DNA from: Rhodococcus pseudokoreensis
GTDB lineage: Bacteria > Actinomycetota > Actinomycetes > Mycobacteriales > Mycobacteriaceae
Direction of reading: 5' to 3'
Assembly (NCBI RefSeq): GCF_017068395.1
Contig: NZ_CP070615.1
Coordinates: 62,001 to 126,000, forward strand
DNA: 64,000 nt
The notes under the pieces are model-generated. The model worked only from the letters and a program-made list of their open reading frames with translations, searched no databases and was not told the origin of the DNA. This document shows, piece after piece, positions 1 through 8,853 of the stretch. The first letter of the stretch is position 1. Each line of letters opens with the position of its first letter. The translations under genes were made by a program, and so were the position numbers.

Positions 1-2346
1 CTGATCACGGTCGGCCAGCAATTGATCATGCCCACCGCCGCCTCCGCGGCGGCTGACGCTACGCCGGCGCCGGCCTTGGTGCCGCCGGCTGATGCTGCTC
101 CGGCTCCGGCTCCGGCTCCCGCTCCGGCTCCGGAAGCTGTTCCGGCTCCCGCTCCGGCGCCCGCGCCTGTGGATGTCGCCCCCAACTGGCAACTCGACCC
201 CGTCGAGCCTCAAATGCCTGCCGACCTCGTCACCAATGACGCGCCGGCAGAGACCGATACCGAGGACGGCTCATCCGACGTCGTGTTCATCGGTCTCGGA
301 ATCTCAGCGGTTGCTGCAGCTGGACTCACCGGGCATCTCGCTCTTCGTCGCCGCAAGCAACAACATCGCCGCCGCCGCGGCGAGCGCATCGCCCTTCCCG
401 CCGAAACCGCGATCCAGGCAGAGCAAGCACTCACGGCCGCCGCTGATCCGCTCACCACCACCCACGTCGACATCGCATTGCGACACCTCGCGCACCACTG
501 CAGGTCCACGGGAATCGCTCTGCCGGGCCTGCTGGCGGTCTTCGTCGGTGACAACGACATCGAGCTCGGACTCGTCGAACAGGTCTCACTCCCCGCGCCT
601 TGGACACAGATCGACGACACCACCTGGTCAGTAGATCCGAGAGCGTTTCCGCGCAGCGTTCCCGAGGCCGAGATCAGTCCGTACCCGGCGCTGACGGCAG
701 TCGGAACCAGCGACGACGGTCGCGACCTCTTGCTCAACTTCGAACAGATCGGCCACCTCGCCATCAGCGGCACCCCGACTGCAACAGCCGGGGTACTGCG
801 TGCGCTCGCCGTCGAGCTCGCAGTCTCGCCCGTCGCCGACAGCCTCCACCTCAACCTCGTCGGATACTGCGCCGACCTGCCGGAGGCAATCGACAACGGC
901 CGCATCACCCACTCCGAGGACGCCGACACGGTACTGACGACACTCGCCAATCACGTCGAACTCGACTCCGAAATCCTCGCGGACAACGACTTCGAGTCAA
1001 TCGCGCAGGCACGCACGGCGTACACCACCAGCGAGCTGACCGCACCCGAGATCGTTCTGATCGCCGATCCGGTGACCGAGGCACAGGCCGGGCTACTCGC
1101 CGACATCGCACGGCACGCACCCCGAATCGCGTTCGCCGCAGTGACCACCGAGAGCGCACATACCAACGCCAAATGGACCCTCGAGGTCGACGACAACGGC
1201 TCGGCCGTCCTTGCTCGTCCAGGAATCGCGTCGGCCGGCATCACAGTGACCACCCTCGATGAGGAGAGCTACGCGTCTGTCCTAGACCTACTGACCACCA
1301 CCTCACGCGAACCTCGCGTTGCCCACAAGGGCGATAACCCTGACATTCGATGGGAAGCAGCCCGTCTCGACAACGACATCTCGACCGACGAGTTCATAAC
1401 CAGCTCCGATCCCGCAACCTTCAGCGTGGTCGGGAACGAGGACCTCGACCATGCCGTCGACCGACCAGAGCCGTCCGATTCGGATGAGGTCACCGCAGAA
1501 GGCGAGCTGCCGGAGGCGGATCACATCTGGATCAGGCTGCTCGGCGAACCCGCCGTCACACCCCCGTCACCAGGGCCGGCCGAAGGCCGAGAGAAGAGCC
1601 TGACCGAAATCGCCGCGCTTCTCATCACCACTGATGGCGGAGTCCTCGCCGCGGACATCGACAGCAAAATCTGGCCCCATGACGTCGAAGCCGCCAGAAC
1701 CGGCACAGCCGAGCAGGAGAAAGAAGCGAAGGCCCGGCTCCGCCGGCGCCGCAACGAAGCGCTCTCTCGCCTGCGTAAGTGGCTCGGTGACACCGAGACC
1801 GGTGAACCCGCCCTCATCAAGTCCGGAGATCGAACCGGCCGGACCCCGCAACGGCTCCACGACGCCGTCACGACCGACTGGGACTACTGGCAGGAACTCG
1901 TCAATTCCCATCCCGCTGACGTCGACACCGCCCGGTTATCCGCCGCACTAGCTCTGGTCACCGGTCAACCTTTCAGTAGCGATGACCCCACCGCCTACGG
2001 GTGGGCCGACCACACCAAGCAAGACATGATCTCCGCCGTTGCCGACGTCGCCGAGGAGCTCGCCACCCGCTACATCCGCGGCCAACAAGTTCCCCAGGAC
2101 CTCGCGGCTGCACACGTCGCCGCGGAGACGGGCCTCGAGGTCGACATCGTCCACGAAGGGTGCTGGCGTGCGGTGATCATCGCCACCCACTTCTCGGGTG
2201 ACACCGAGACCACCCAAAGGTTGATCGATCGCATGATCACCGAGCTCGACGCCCTTGAAGAAGAGCCCGAACACGAAACCAAGATGCTTTTGAGTCAGCT
2301 CGACTCCACTTACGGGAGCCACTACCGGATCGGAGCAGCATCATGA
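1..2346 (+). CDS. LysM / transmembrane / BTAD-domain protein, 5' end missing
   Basis: The frame is open to the left edge; the first codons read LITVGQQLIMPT, which looks like the end of a LysM peptidoglycan-binding repeat, so the start lies outside the window. An Ala/Pro-rich linker follows (about residues 10-65), then one membrane segment (VVFIGLGISAVAAAGL, near residue 90) with a very basic stop-transfer RRRKQQHRRRR, then a long soluble domain. The last 250 residues resemble the OmpR-like plus BTAD module of SARP-type proteins: LLGEP, then an ITTDGG...IWP stretch, then an Arg-rich NEALSRLRKWLG helix. Proteins of this LysM-TM-BTAD layout are found in actinobacterial plasmids and conjugation regions, so a membrane-tethered sensor or regulator role is inferred. 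The stop overlaps the next start (ATGA), which suggests translational coupling to the lipoprotein gene. Confidence 0.8.
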   Translation: MITVGQQLIMPTAASAAADATPAPALVPPADAAPAPAPAPAPAPEAVPAPAPAPAPVDVAPNWQLDPVEPQMPADLVTNDAPAETDTEDGSSDVVFIGLGISAVAAAGLTGHLALRRRKQQHRRRRGERIALPAETAIQAEQALTAAADPLTTTHVDIALRHLAHHCRSTGIALPGLLAVFVGDNDIELGLVEQVSLPAPWTQIDDTTWSVDPRAFPRSVPEAEISPYPALTAVGTSDDGRDLLLNFEQIGHLAISGTPTATAGVLRALAVELAVSPVADSLHLNLVGYCADLPEAIDNGRITHSEDADTVLTTLANHVELDSEILADNDFESIAQARTAYTTSELTAPEIVLIADPVTEAQAGLLADIARHAPRIAFAAVTTESAHTNAKWTLEVDDNGSAVLARPGIASAGITVTTLDEESYASVLDLLTTTSREPRVAHKGDNPDIRWEAARLDNDISTDEFITSSDPATFSVVGNEDLDHAVDRPEPSDSDEVTAEGELPEADHIWIRLLGEPAVTPPSPGPAEGREKSLTEIAALLITTDGGVLAADIDSKIWPHDVEAARTGTAEQEKEAKARLRRRRNEALSRLRKWLGDTETGEPALIKSGDRTGRTPQRLHDAVTTDWDYWQELVNSHPADVDTARLSAALALVTGQPFSSDDPTAYGWADHTKQDMISAVADVAEELATRYIRGQQVPQDLAAAHVAAETGLEVDIVHEGCWRAVIIATHFSGDTETTQRLIDRMITELDALEEEPEHETKMLLSQLDSTYGSHYRIGAAS

Positions 2347-2903
2347 CGCGCCGCATCGCCGCACTGGCGACACTCACTGCTGCTATGTGCCTGACAGCCA
2401 GCTGCAGCATACTGACCCCAGAACCGGTCACCCTCGAAACCAACGCCGGACCCACGTTCACCGGGCCGCCCGGCTCCGGAAAGTCCCCCGAGCAACAGGC
2501 CGGTGAAGCCGGACTGGTGAAGGTCAACGAGTACTACACGGTGCTCGCGCGTCTGAGTGCCGATCCCGCCGCCAACCCCGCAGATCTCGACAATGTCGCG
2601 GCCGGCAACTTCCTCCAATCGACGAAGCGGGACATCACCGCGCATCGCATCGAGGCGGACGCAGGCGAGGTCAAGGTTCTCAAGAACACCATCACCCGCC
2701 ACAACATCCCGATCGACGAAAACGGCATCCCTACGCCCGGCACCGCGACCATCGAGATGGACGTCTGCCTCGCCCGCGCTACCGACGTTCTCGAGCTCGG
2801 GAAGCCGATCCTGACGAACACCGCTTGGCCCGACCCAGCAGGATGGAGAGTCACAGCCGACTACACACTGCCCGGTACGCCCTGCAATGCCGGACTCTTC
2901 TAG
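2343..2903 (+). CDS. Putative lipoprotein
   Basis: 186 aa. The N-terminus is a typical lipoprotein signal: RR, a hydrophobic stretch, then the lipobox LTASC with the acylated Cys at residue 21, so the mature protein should be anchored outside the cytoplasmic membrane. The body carries motifs shared with the next gene: a TGPPG...KSPEQQA segment, KVNEYYTVLARL, and a C-terminal WPDPAGWRVTADYTLPGTPC. The start overlaps the stop of the LysM/BTAD gene. No enzymatic motif is visible. It is probably a small soluble-domain lipoprotein of the secretion or conjugation region. Confidence 0.85.
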   Translation: MTRRIAALATLTAAMCLTASCSILTPEPVTLETNAGPTFTGPPGSGKSPEQQAGEAGLVKVNEYYTVLARLSADPAANPADLDNVAAGNFLQSTKRDITAHRIEADAGEVKVLKNTITRHNIPIDENGIPTPGTATIEMDVCLARATDVLELGKPILTNTAWPDPAGWRVTADYTLPGTPCNAGLF

Positions 2904-2914
2904 GAGATACGACT

Positions 2915-3553
2915 ATGGCACACACCACCATCCGCCGAACCGCCGTCGCTGCCTTGGCTGCGACGACCCTATTGGTCGGCGTGACCGCCTGCTCCGACAA
3001 CGACGCGGCGGATCCGGCGGTAGAGCTCACTGTCACCGGTGACCCGGCGTTCGAGGGTCCCGACGGGGCGGACACGTCGAACAAGACTCCTGACGAGTTG
3101 GCACGGGAACAGGCGCTTGCGAAGGTCAATGACTTTTACGCTGTCGTGGGCAAGCTTGATGGCGATGCCGCTGCGCCGATTGAGCAGCTCGACACCGTTG
3201 CCGGTGGTCCCGTGCTGGATAGCTGGCGGGGAGATATCACCCTGCGTCGATCGCAGAACGTGGTCGGAGCGGGCGACGTCAAGGTTGTCGATGCGAAGAT
3301 CACCGACGCCGGCATACCTGTAGGCGACGACGGCAAGGCTATCTCCGGGCCCGCCTGGGTCCACGTGCGCGCCTGCACCGACATCTCCGGTATGACCTGG
3401 ACGAAATCAGACGGTAGTCCCGCCTACGACGTCAACCGGCCGCAGTTTGTGCTCGCCCAGTTGACCGTCCGGAATGCGGAGTGGCCCGATGCAAACGGCT
3501 GGCGAGTCACCAGCGATGCAGCAGCCCGATACGCGCCGTGCGATGCACCATAA
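2915..3553 (+). CDS. Putative lipoprotein, paralogue of the preceding gene
   Basis: 212 aa from ATG 2915, preceded by AGGAGATACGACT; an upstream in-frame extension was rejected because it runs through the previous gene and lacks the signal peptide. The signal peptide ends in a lipobox VGVTAC (Cys 26). It shares blocks with the upstream lipoprotein: TGDPAFEGP, a KTPDELAREQALAKVNDFY stretch, and WPDANGWRVTSDA near the C-terminus, so the two genes look like a tandem duplication that has diverged. No catalytic motif is seen. Confidence 0.85.
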   Translation: MAHTTIRRTAVAALAATTLLVGVTACSDNDAADPAVELTVTGDPAFEGPDGADTSNKTPDELAREQALAKVNDFYAVVGKLDGDAAAPIEQLDTVAGGPVLDSWRGDITLRRSQNVVGAGDVKVVDAKITDAGIPVGDDGKAISGPAWVHVRACTDISGMTWTKSDGSPAYDVNRPQFVLAQLTVRNAEWPDANGWRVTSDAAARYAPCDAP

Positions 3554-3566
3554 CCAAGGAGAACAC

Positions 3567-4514
3567 ATGCCAAATCGTCGTCGTTTTCATGCGGCCGTGA
3601 TCGGCGCGCTCGTTCTGGGGAGCCTGGTTGCGTCGCCACACTCAGCGCTTGGACAACCCGGCTTCGGTTCTGGAGGAATAGACGTCGCTCCAGGTTCCGG
3701 AAATCTGGGTGCGAACATTGTCGTTCAAGGCAGCTACGTCCAGGTACCTTCGGCGTCGCCTGGCTCCGGCGGCTCCTCAGGGGCGAGTGCAGTGGGGACG
3801 GGCGGCGGTGGGTCTGGATACGGTGGTGGTGGTGACGTCGTGGCCGCTCCTAAGGAACCTCCGGTTCGGGAGCAGTTGAAGGCGTGCGGCCGATTCACGG
3901 ACTGCGTTCCGCTGAGTCCGGATGTGGGTATGCCGGCCACTCCGGTGAGCATGACGCAGGTCATGAATGTGGTGGGAACAGCCGTGACCGGTATGCAGCT
4001 TGAGGAGCCGCCGATGTGCTGGACCCCTGAACCTGCCAACTTCCCTGGTGGGAGAACCGGTTTGGTCGGAAAGAACGCGTGGGCGTGGGTTTGCCCGGAT
4101 CAGATCCGGGAGAGCACCGTCGGCCCCGTGACACGTGTCGTCCCTGGTCCGGGAGGCGTCGTGGTGACCGCCACAGCTGTCAACTCGAGTGTCACGATCA
4201 ACTGGGGAGACGGGTCCCTCCCGACAATCTGCCCGGGCGCGCTTCTGCCGTTCACCCCGTACAACGACCTGATCGACGCCAGTCCGCTGACCCCACCGAG
4301 TGGATTGCCATCCCCGACATGCGGTCACCACATCGAGAAGACATCGATTACGCAGCCCGGCGGCGTGAACAACGTATCGGCGTCGTCGGCGTGGATTGTG
4401 AACTGGACAGCAGTATGGCCAGGTGGCGGAGCAGGTGGAGTCGTGCCTGTTCCGTTGACCTCCAACTACCAACAGCGAATCGGTGAGCTGCAGGTGCTGG
4501 TTACGCCCAATTGA
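3567..4514 (+). CDS. Putative secreted protein, Gly/Ser-rich N-terminal region
   Basis: 315 aa from ATG 3567, with an AAGGAGAACAC ribosome site; longer in-frame starts overlap the previous gene. A signal peptide with a likely cleavage after SALG is followed by a flexible Gly/Ser-rich stretch (about residues 30-90), then a compact domain with paired cysteines (ACGRFTDC, MCW, VCPD, ICPG). It is the last gene in the run with the LysM/BTAD protein and the two lipoproteins and is probably exported with them. No known family was recognised. Confidence 0.75.
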   Translation: MPNRRRFHAAVIGALVLGSLVASPHSALGQPGFGSGGIDVAPGSGNLGANIVVQGSYVQVPSASPGSGGSSGASAVGTGGGGSGYGGGGDVVAAPKEPPVREQLKACGRFTDCVPLSPDVGMPATPVSMTQVMNVVGTAVTGMQLEEPPMCWTPEPANFPGGRTGLVGKNAWAWVCPDQIRESTVGPVTRVVPGPGGVVVTATAVNSSVTINWGDGSLPTICPGALLPFTPYNDLIDASPLTPPSGLPSPTCGHHIEKTSITQPGGVNNVSASSAWIVNWTAVWPGGGAGGVVPVPLTSNYQQRIGELQVLVTPN

Positions 4515-4809
4515 TTCGACGTGGACTCCGTTCGATGTTGGTGCGGCGTCGGTCCGGTCAGAAACTCAGTGGCGCTGGACGCGCAGGACTGAGTCCCCGG
4601 ATCGATGCCCTCGCGCCACTGCGGTGTCGACGTCGCGACCTGTGCAATGAGTCCGCGAAGTAGCTCAGATCAGGAAGTGTTGCTGCTGCTGGAGTTTGGT
4701 TGCCAGATCGAGTGAGGGCGTGATGGAGAAGCCCACTGCTACGTTCTGGCTCGCTTACGAGGAGGCGAGTTGTCGTCTCCTGCGGAAATTAACAGAACGG
4801 AGAACAAGC

Positions 4810-5199
4810 ATGACCGTAGAGCAGGCGGTTACGACCACTTCCGCAACCAAGCCGGTGAGCACCCTTGCGCAGAAGGTCACGGCAGGCGCGGCCGTCGCGA
4901 TCGCCTTGTTGATCGTGTTTGGCGGCTTTCTCCTTGGGGTCATGGTCTTCGCCGCGGCGGAGGGCGTTGATCGAACGATCTCGAACCTGACAGATGTAGA
5001 CGACCCACGAGTTGTTCGACAGGCGATCTGCCTGCCGTACTCAGATTTTGTTCTTCGGCAACATCAGGCAGGCCTGTCTACATCGCAGATCCAAGGTGTG
5101 CTGGATTATGCCGGACACGACGGAGAGGGCAGCGCAGTCGACAACTCGGATGTCTGCGGCAGCCCCCAATCCATTCTCGACGCGGCGGGGATCAAGTAG
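4810..5199 (+). CDS. Small single-pass membrane protein, hypothetical
   Basis: 129 aa from ATG 4810 (ACGGAGAACAAGC upstream). A long hydrophobic segment (TAGAAVAIALLIVFGGFLLG, about residues 21-45) anchors the protein. The rest is a soluble tail with two cysteines (ICLPYS, VCGSP) that could form a disulfide if extracytoplasmic. It is followed about 90 bp later by a strong hairpin, so it probably ends a transcript. Function unknown. The 295 bp upstream (4515-4809) contain no credible gene. Confidence 0.65.
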   Translation: MTVEQAVTTTSATKPVSTLAQKVTAGAAVAIALLIVFGGFLLGVMVFAAAEGVDRTISNLTDVDDPRVVRQAICLPYSDFVLRQHQAGLSTSQIQGVLDYAGHDGEGSAVDNSDVCGSPQSILDAAGIK

Positions 5200-5286
5200 G
5201 TAGTCATACGGCAGGCTGCCCCGCGGCACTTCCACAGGCCTTCAACTTGGGGAGTACGTAACCACCCGCGCTGGTGAGTGCCGAAG

Positions 5287-5319
5287 ACGCCCGCCACCAG
5301 TCTTTATGGTGGCGGGCGT
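5287..5319 (+). terminator. Hairpin with a perfect 13-bp stem, probable terminator
   Basis: ACGCCCGCCACCA pairs perfectly with TGGTGGCGGGCGT across a 7-base loop. There is no U-run after it, as is common for actinobacterial intrinsic terminators. It separates the 4810-5199 gene from the downstream repeat-protein gene. Confidence 0.7.
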
Positions 5320-5400
5320 GCGTCGAGCGATCGACGAACCGCTAGAGTTATTGGTGTTCTGGTGACCATCCCCCCAATTTTGTTCCCAGAACACCCCCTT

Positions 5401-5430
5401 GTGCCCCGGCGTCCCCCGATGCCGGGGCAC
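5401..5430 (+). promoter_or_regulatory. Second hairpin in the leader of the downstream gene
   Basis: GTGCCCCGGC (5401-5410) is perfectly complementary to GCCGGGGCAC (5421-5430), with a 10-base loop. It lies 27 bp before the preferred start of the tandem ribbon-helix-helix gene, so it may be a transcript-leader structure or a second termination/attenuation point. Confidence 0.5.
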
Positions 5431-5457
5431 ATTCATTGCAGTGAGGACGGATCGAGG

Positions 5458-6285
5458 GTGACGGAGACGAGGCCAGGGCGGATCCCGGTGGGCGATCCCA
5501 TTGCACTGCGGTTCGATCCAGAGACCAAGCGCAAGCTCGAGGACATGGCCGAGGGGATCGGCCCACGTCGATTCGGGGCGTTGATTCGTGTTGCCTGCCG
5601 ACGACTGGTCACCCAGCCCAAAGCTGTCGGCACTGGCCTCGCCGAACAGCGACGGCTTTCGGAAGCGCTGCGGGCAATCCCGCTGGTCATGCTCAAGATT
5701 AAGCTGGAGCCGGACACAGCCCAGGAGTTCGCGGCGCTGGCCGCCGCGTATGACACCACGGTCAGCGCGCTGATGAGGATCGCGCTGCACCGATTCCTGG
5801 AAGCGCCTGGCCGCTATAAGCATCCGATGCGCCGCGAGGCCGAGCGGACAGGTTTGTCCGACTGGGTCGACGTGATGGTCAACCCGTCCAGCAAGCAGCA
5901 GATCTGGCGACTCGCCGGCCGATACGGGGACAAGCTCAACACGTCCTTGCTCCGGGTCGCACTACGACGACTGCTCGAGGTGCCCGGTGACCTCGCCGGA
6001 GACCTGGAAACCATCGCGCCGCTGCGCGATCTCAGGCCCGAAATCTACGCCAGGGCGAATGTGCACTTCGACGAGCCTCTGCGCGACAAGCTCGACGGGT
6101 TGGCTGCACGGGTCGGGTCCGATCGCGCTGAGCTGATGCGCCTTGCCGCGAGACGGGTGCTCGAGGAACCCGGAAAGATCGAACAAGCAGTGAACAACGA
6201 GGTCTTCCGTAGCGAGAAGAACCGGAAGCACCTCATGGCCAGGCACGCTCGCCGCCAGGCGCGACGCCATACGCAGCCCGACTGA
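5458..6285 (+). CDS. Protein with four tandem ribbon-helix-helix-like repeats
   Basis: About 275 aa from GTG 5458 (GAGG just upstream); ATG 5419 is an alternative but sits inside a hairpin. The protein is made of four copies of an approximately 40-residue unit: a short strand, a first helix, a turn, and a second helix ending RR/HRLLE-P. Examples are IALRFDPETKRKLEDMA, LKIKLEPDTAQEFAAL, VDVMVNPSSKQQIWRL and VHFDEPLRDKLDGLA, each followed by LIR/LMR/LLR-A-RR. This is the pattern of ribbon-helix-helix DNA-binding domains, which normally act as dimers; four in one chain could fold as two internal pseudo-dimers. The C-terminus is very basic (RHARRQARRHTQPD). A plasmid DNA-binding regulator or relaxosome accessory role is inferred. 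Confidence 0.7.
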   Translation: MTETRPGRIPVGDPIALRFDPETKRKLEDMAEGIGPRRFGALIRVACRRLVTQPKAVGTGLAEQRRLSEALRAIPLVMLKIKLEPDTAQEFAALAAAYDTTVSALMRIALHRFLEAPGRYKHPMRREAERTGLSDWVDVMVNPSSKQQIWRLAGRYGDKLNTSLLRVALRRLLEVPGDLAGDLETIAPLRDLRPEIYARANVHFDEPLRDKLDGLAARVGSDRAELMRLAARRVLEEPGKIEQAVNNEVFRSEKNRKHLMARHARRQARRHTQPD

Positions 6286-6404
6286 TCACCGCGGACAACC
6301 TTCTGTTCCCGACGCTAAGTCACCTGCGGTGCTCCCATGATTGGAAACCCTCGCAAGAATGCTGCGTTCGGTGGCCGGCTTTCGTGCCCACACGAGGGTG
6401 GTGG

Positions 6405-7220
6405 TCACCAGTCTGCGAAGAGGTTGTAGAGCGCATGGCTCGCGATTGAGGGGAGCAGCGACTTTGTCCAGATGGCGAGGACTCCCCAGAGAAGGCCGGC
6501 GACCACCATGAGTGCTGCGTTCAAGGCGGAGAAGGTGTCGTGTCCGATGCCGAATTCATAGCCAAGGAAAATCCAAAGAACGGCGATCAGGATGCGAGCT
6601 GCCCATTTGGGCCAGCCGCTGCGAATGCATCTGCGGGCAAAGACGACCGCAGCGACAAGTGGTCCTCGGAACATGAGTTCTTCAAAGACGACCCCGGACA
6701 TCAGCGTCGGACCAGGGATGTGGCCGGCCCAGCCCGACGTTGACCAGGTGGACCTATCAGCGTCCGCGGCACGTTGCGCAGGTGATTGGTCCGTTCCTGC
6801 TGTCGCGACCACGAGGTCGAGAATCGGGCCTCTCAGCAGTGCCGTCACTGCCGGGGTGACGATTGTGACAGCAAGGAGCATCACGATAGTCCGAGGCTGT
6901 GGAAGTGTGCGGCCGATGCTGCGTGCTGCCCAGCGGGCCCGGGCGACCGTGGCACGGGCGCCATGGGAGGAACCCAACAGAGCAAGCATGCAGAGCAGGA
7001 ACACGCCCCAGATGATGGCAAGAACAAGAAGGCCGAGTCCGACCGCGTTCCCTTCTTGAGCGGATATGGTCGGTACGCCCGCAAAAAAGATGAGGAATAC
7101 CCACAGCAAGACTGCCAAGCACAATCTCGGGAAGCCGGTCTTGAGCGTGGCGGGCCGTCGTGGATTTGTACTTGCTACGAGCAGGTCACCCGTTGATGTT
7201 CGGGGCTTGTCGTTGGACAA
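6405..7220 (-). CDS. CPBP-family intramembrane metalloprotease
   Basis: 271 aa, multi-pass membrane protein. The CPBP (CAAX protease/bacteriocin-processing, Abi) signature is present: EELMFRG (EExxxR) in one helix, an FGIGHD segment with a conserved His, and a terminal SHALYN (HxxxN) motif. These residues form the glutamate/histidine metal site of Rce1-type proteases. The annotated start is TTG 7220 with GGAAAGG upstream. It is convergent with the ribbon-helix-helix gene. Members act on membrane or secreted substrates; here a maturation or self-immunity role is possible but not shown. Confidence 0.85.
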   Translation of the reverse strand: MSNDKPRTSTGDLLVASTNPRRPATLKTGFPRLCLAVLLWVFLIFFAGVPTISAQEGNAVGLGLLVLAIIWGVFLLCMLALLGSSHGARATVARARWAARSIGRTLPQPRTIVMLLAVTIVTPAVTALLRGPILDLVVATAGTDQSPAQRAADADRSTWSTSGWAGHIPGPTLMSGVVFEELMFRGPLVAAVVFARRCIRSGWPKWAARILIAVLWIFLGYEFGIGHDTFSALNAALMVVAGLLWGVLAIWTKSLLPSIASHALYNLFADW

Positions 7221-7386
7221 CGAGAGCTACCTTTCCAGCGACTGCGTTTGTGCGGTGATACGTCTGCTGCGAGTTGGACCGCAGGCATGCGATCACCGGC
7301 TGATGAGTGCAGCGTGGGGCGTGGATGAGCTGCCCAGCTCGACAGTTCTGCCCCGCGGCGCATCCGGACAGCGGGGATCGTCTCGC

Positions 7387-7977
7387 TCAGAAATTCAGGT
7401 GGCGTGCGAGACGGCTGATCGGATGGGTTTCGACATTCGCGGGTCGACCGGGCCCGATGATGCGCACGCCACCGCTCACTCGGACGTGGGCCTCGCCATC
7501 GATGCGGACCGTGGTGGTGTCGGTGGCGGCGATCAGAGCTTGACCGTGGGCTTGGACGTGGCAATGACTGTGCGCGAAAACGATGGCGCTGTCTTCTGCG
7601 CGGATCCTGGCGTTGTCGGTGCCGACGATATGGCTCTTACCGCGGGCATCGACGGTGCTGTCGTCGAACGCTTCGATGTGAGCATGTTCGTAGGCAGTGA
7701 CCCTGGCGTGGTTGGACGCTTGGACGAAGCACCGGCCGGCGGCTGCGATGGAGCCGCCGGCGATTCCCGCGCAGGTTTGTCCGATAATTTTGACCTCGAC
7801 TTCGCTGGGGACGTGACCAAGGTCCAGCCAGTTCTCCGGGTCGGCGTCGATGACGACGCTTTTCGCTCCAGCGGCGAGGCGCTTGGTGTATTCCGCATAG
7901 CTGCGGACCGGCGATGCGGAGCGGCCACGCCGCGGCCGACGTGAGTTGCGCGTGGATTTCTTCACTGGTGCCCCCAT
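7387..7977 (-). CDS. Short-repeat beta-solenoid-like protein, hypothetical
   Basis: 196 aa. After a basic N-terminus (KKSTRNSRRPRRGR) and a short globular part, the chain from about residue 85 alternates small and charged residues with a 6-8 residue period: ARVTAYEHAHIEAFDDSTV, then DARGKSHIVGTDNARIRAED, SAIVFAHSHCHVQAHG, QALIAATDTTTVRIDG, EAHVRVSGGVRI. The A-x-V-x-A-x-D/G periodicity is that of a beta-helix or bactofilin-like solenoid. Similar short proteins occur in actinobacterial phages and plasmids with no established function. No signal peptide. Confidence 0.65.
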   Translation of the reverse strand: MGAPVKKSTRNSRRPRRGRSASPVRSYAEYTKRLAAGAKSVVIDADPENWLDLGHVPSEVEVKIIGQTCAGIAGGSIAAAGRCFVQASNHARVTAYEHAHIEAFDDSTVDARGKSHIVGTDNARIRAEDSAIVFAHSHCHVQAHGQALIAATDTTTVRIDGEAHVRVSGGVRIIGPGRPANVETHPISRLARHLNF

Positions 7978-8076
7978 GAGTCAATACTGCCTTCGTCTGG
8001 TGTCGTTCGTGCGAGCGCCGATGTCGGCGCGTCGCGCGTGGGCTACACGAGGTTCGGTGTGCCGCGGTGTTCTGTG

Positions 8077-8604
8077 TCAGTCGCCGATCTTGACGGCATT
8101 CCCGGTCGGGTCGACGCATTGCAGATAGGAGTCGGCGTGTGATCGGTCCGGAAGGTAGGGCCAGCTGCAGTTCCAACCGTCGATGACAGCGAATCGCCCT
8201 TGTCCATGTGCGGCGACCGTGCGGTCGTTGAGGTAGCGATCACTGATGCTCAGTGCTGCTGGGCAGCTCGGAGTTCCGGCGATGATGATCACAGGTGCAG
8301 TCGCACCGTTCAGGTTGTTCGTGACGATTCCGCACTGAGCGCTCGTGGGCGGCAATGCGGCGGCAGCGGTGGCCTGCGTAGCAGTCGTCGCCGGCTGTGT
8401 CTCGGATATCCGGGTCTGAGCGTCGGTCACGCCGGGCTGACCTTGATCAACGGTGGGGTTCGTCGACCACTCGACGTGTGTGGCAGCACCAGCTGGTTCG
8501 GCTGACGGGGATACGGTCTCGGCTTCTGTGCTGCTGCACCCGGTGAGGATGGCGGCCGTGATGAGGGACAGTGCAGCAATTTCCGTGGTGGTTCGTCGAT
8601 TCAC
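8077..8604 (-). CDS. Putative lipoprotein
   Basis: 175 aa with a lipoprotein signal ending in lipobox ILTGC (Cys 23). A Ser/Thr/Ala-rich linker leads to a small domain with four cysteines (AQCGIV, PSCPAAL, NCSWP, QCVDP), probably two disulfides. It is transcribed away from the prepilin-peptidase-like gene across a 249-bp divergent intergenic region. Family not identified. Confidence 0.7.
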   Translation of the reverse strand: MNRRTTTEIAALSLITAAILTGCSSTEAETVSPSAEPAGAATHVEWSTNPTVDQGQPGVTDAQTRISETQPATTATQATAAAALPPTSAQCGIVTNNLNGATAPVIIIAGTPSCPAALSISDRYLNDRTVAAHGQGRFAVIDGWNCSWPYLPDRSHADSYLQCVDPTGNAVKIGD

Positions 8605-8853
8605 GAGTACTCGCTTCTATTCCAGTCCGACAGGGAGGACGCAATGTCGAGCCCAGTGATATGTGATGACCTGGACAAAACGACGCCCGGCGCGACCACC
8701 GCCGCACCAGCGGGTCCAAGCTGCGGTTTCTCGAAGGGCCCTTCCAGTGGGCGGGCTCCCGCATCGGTTCGGTGGTGCTGAGACTGTCCAGGTGGACGGC
8801 TAGTGTCGATCTATCCCTTATGTCTGTCGCACAGTTGCGGAGGAGTGCCTAAG

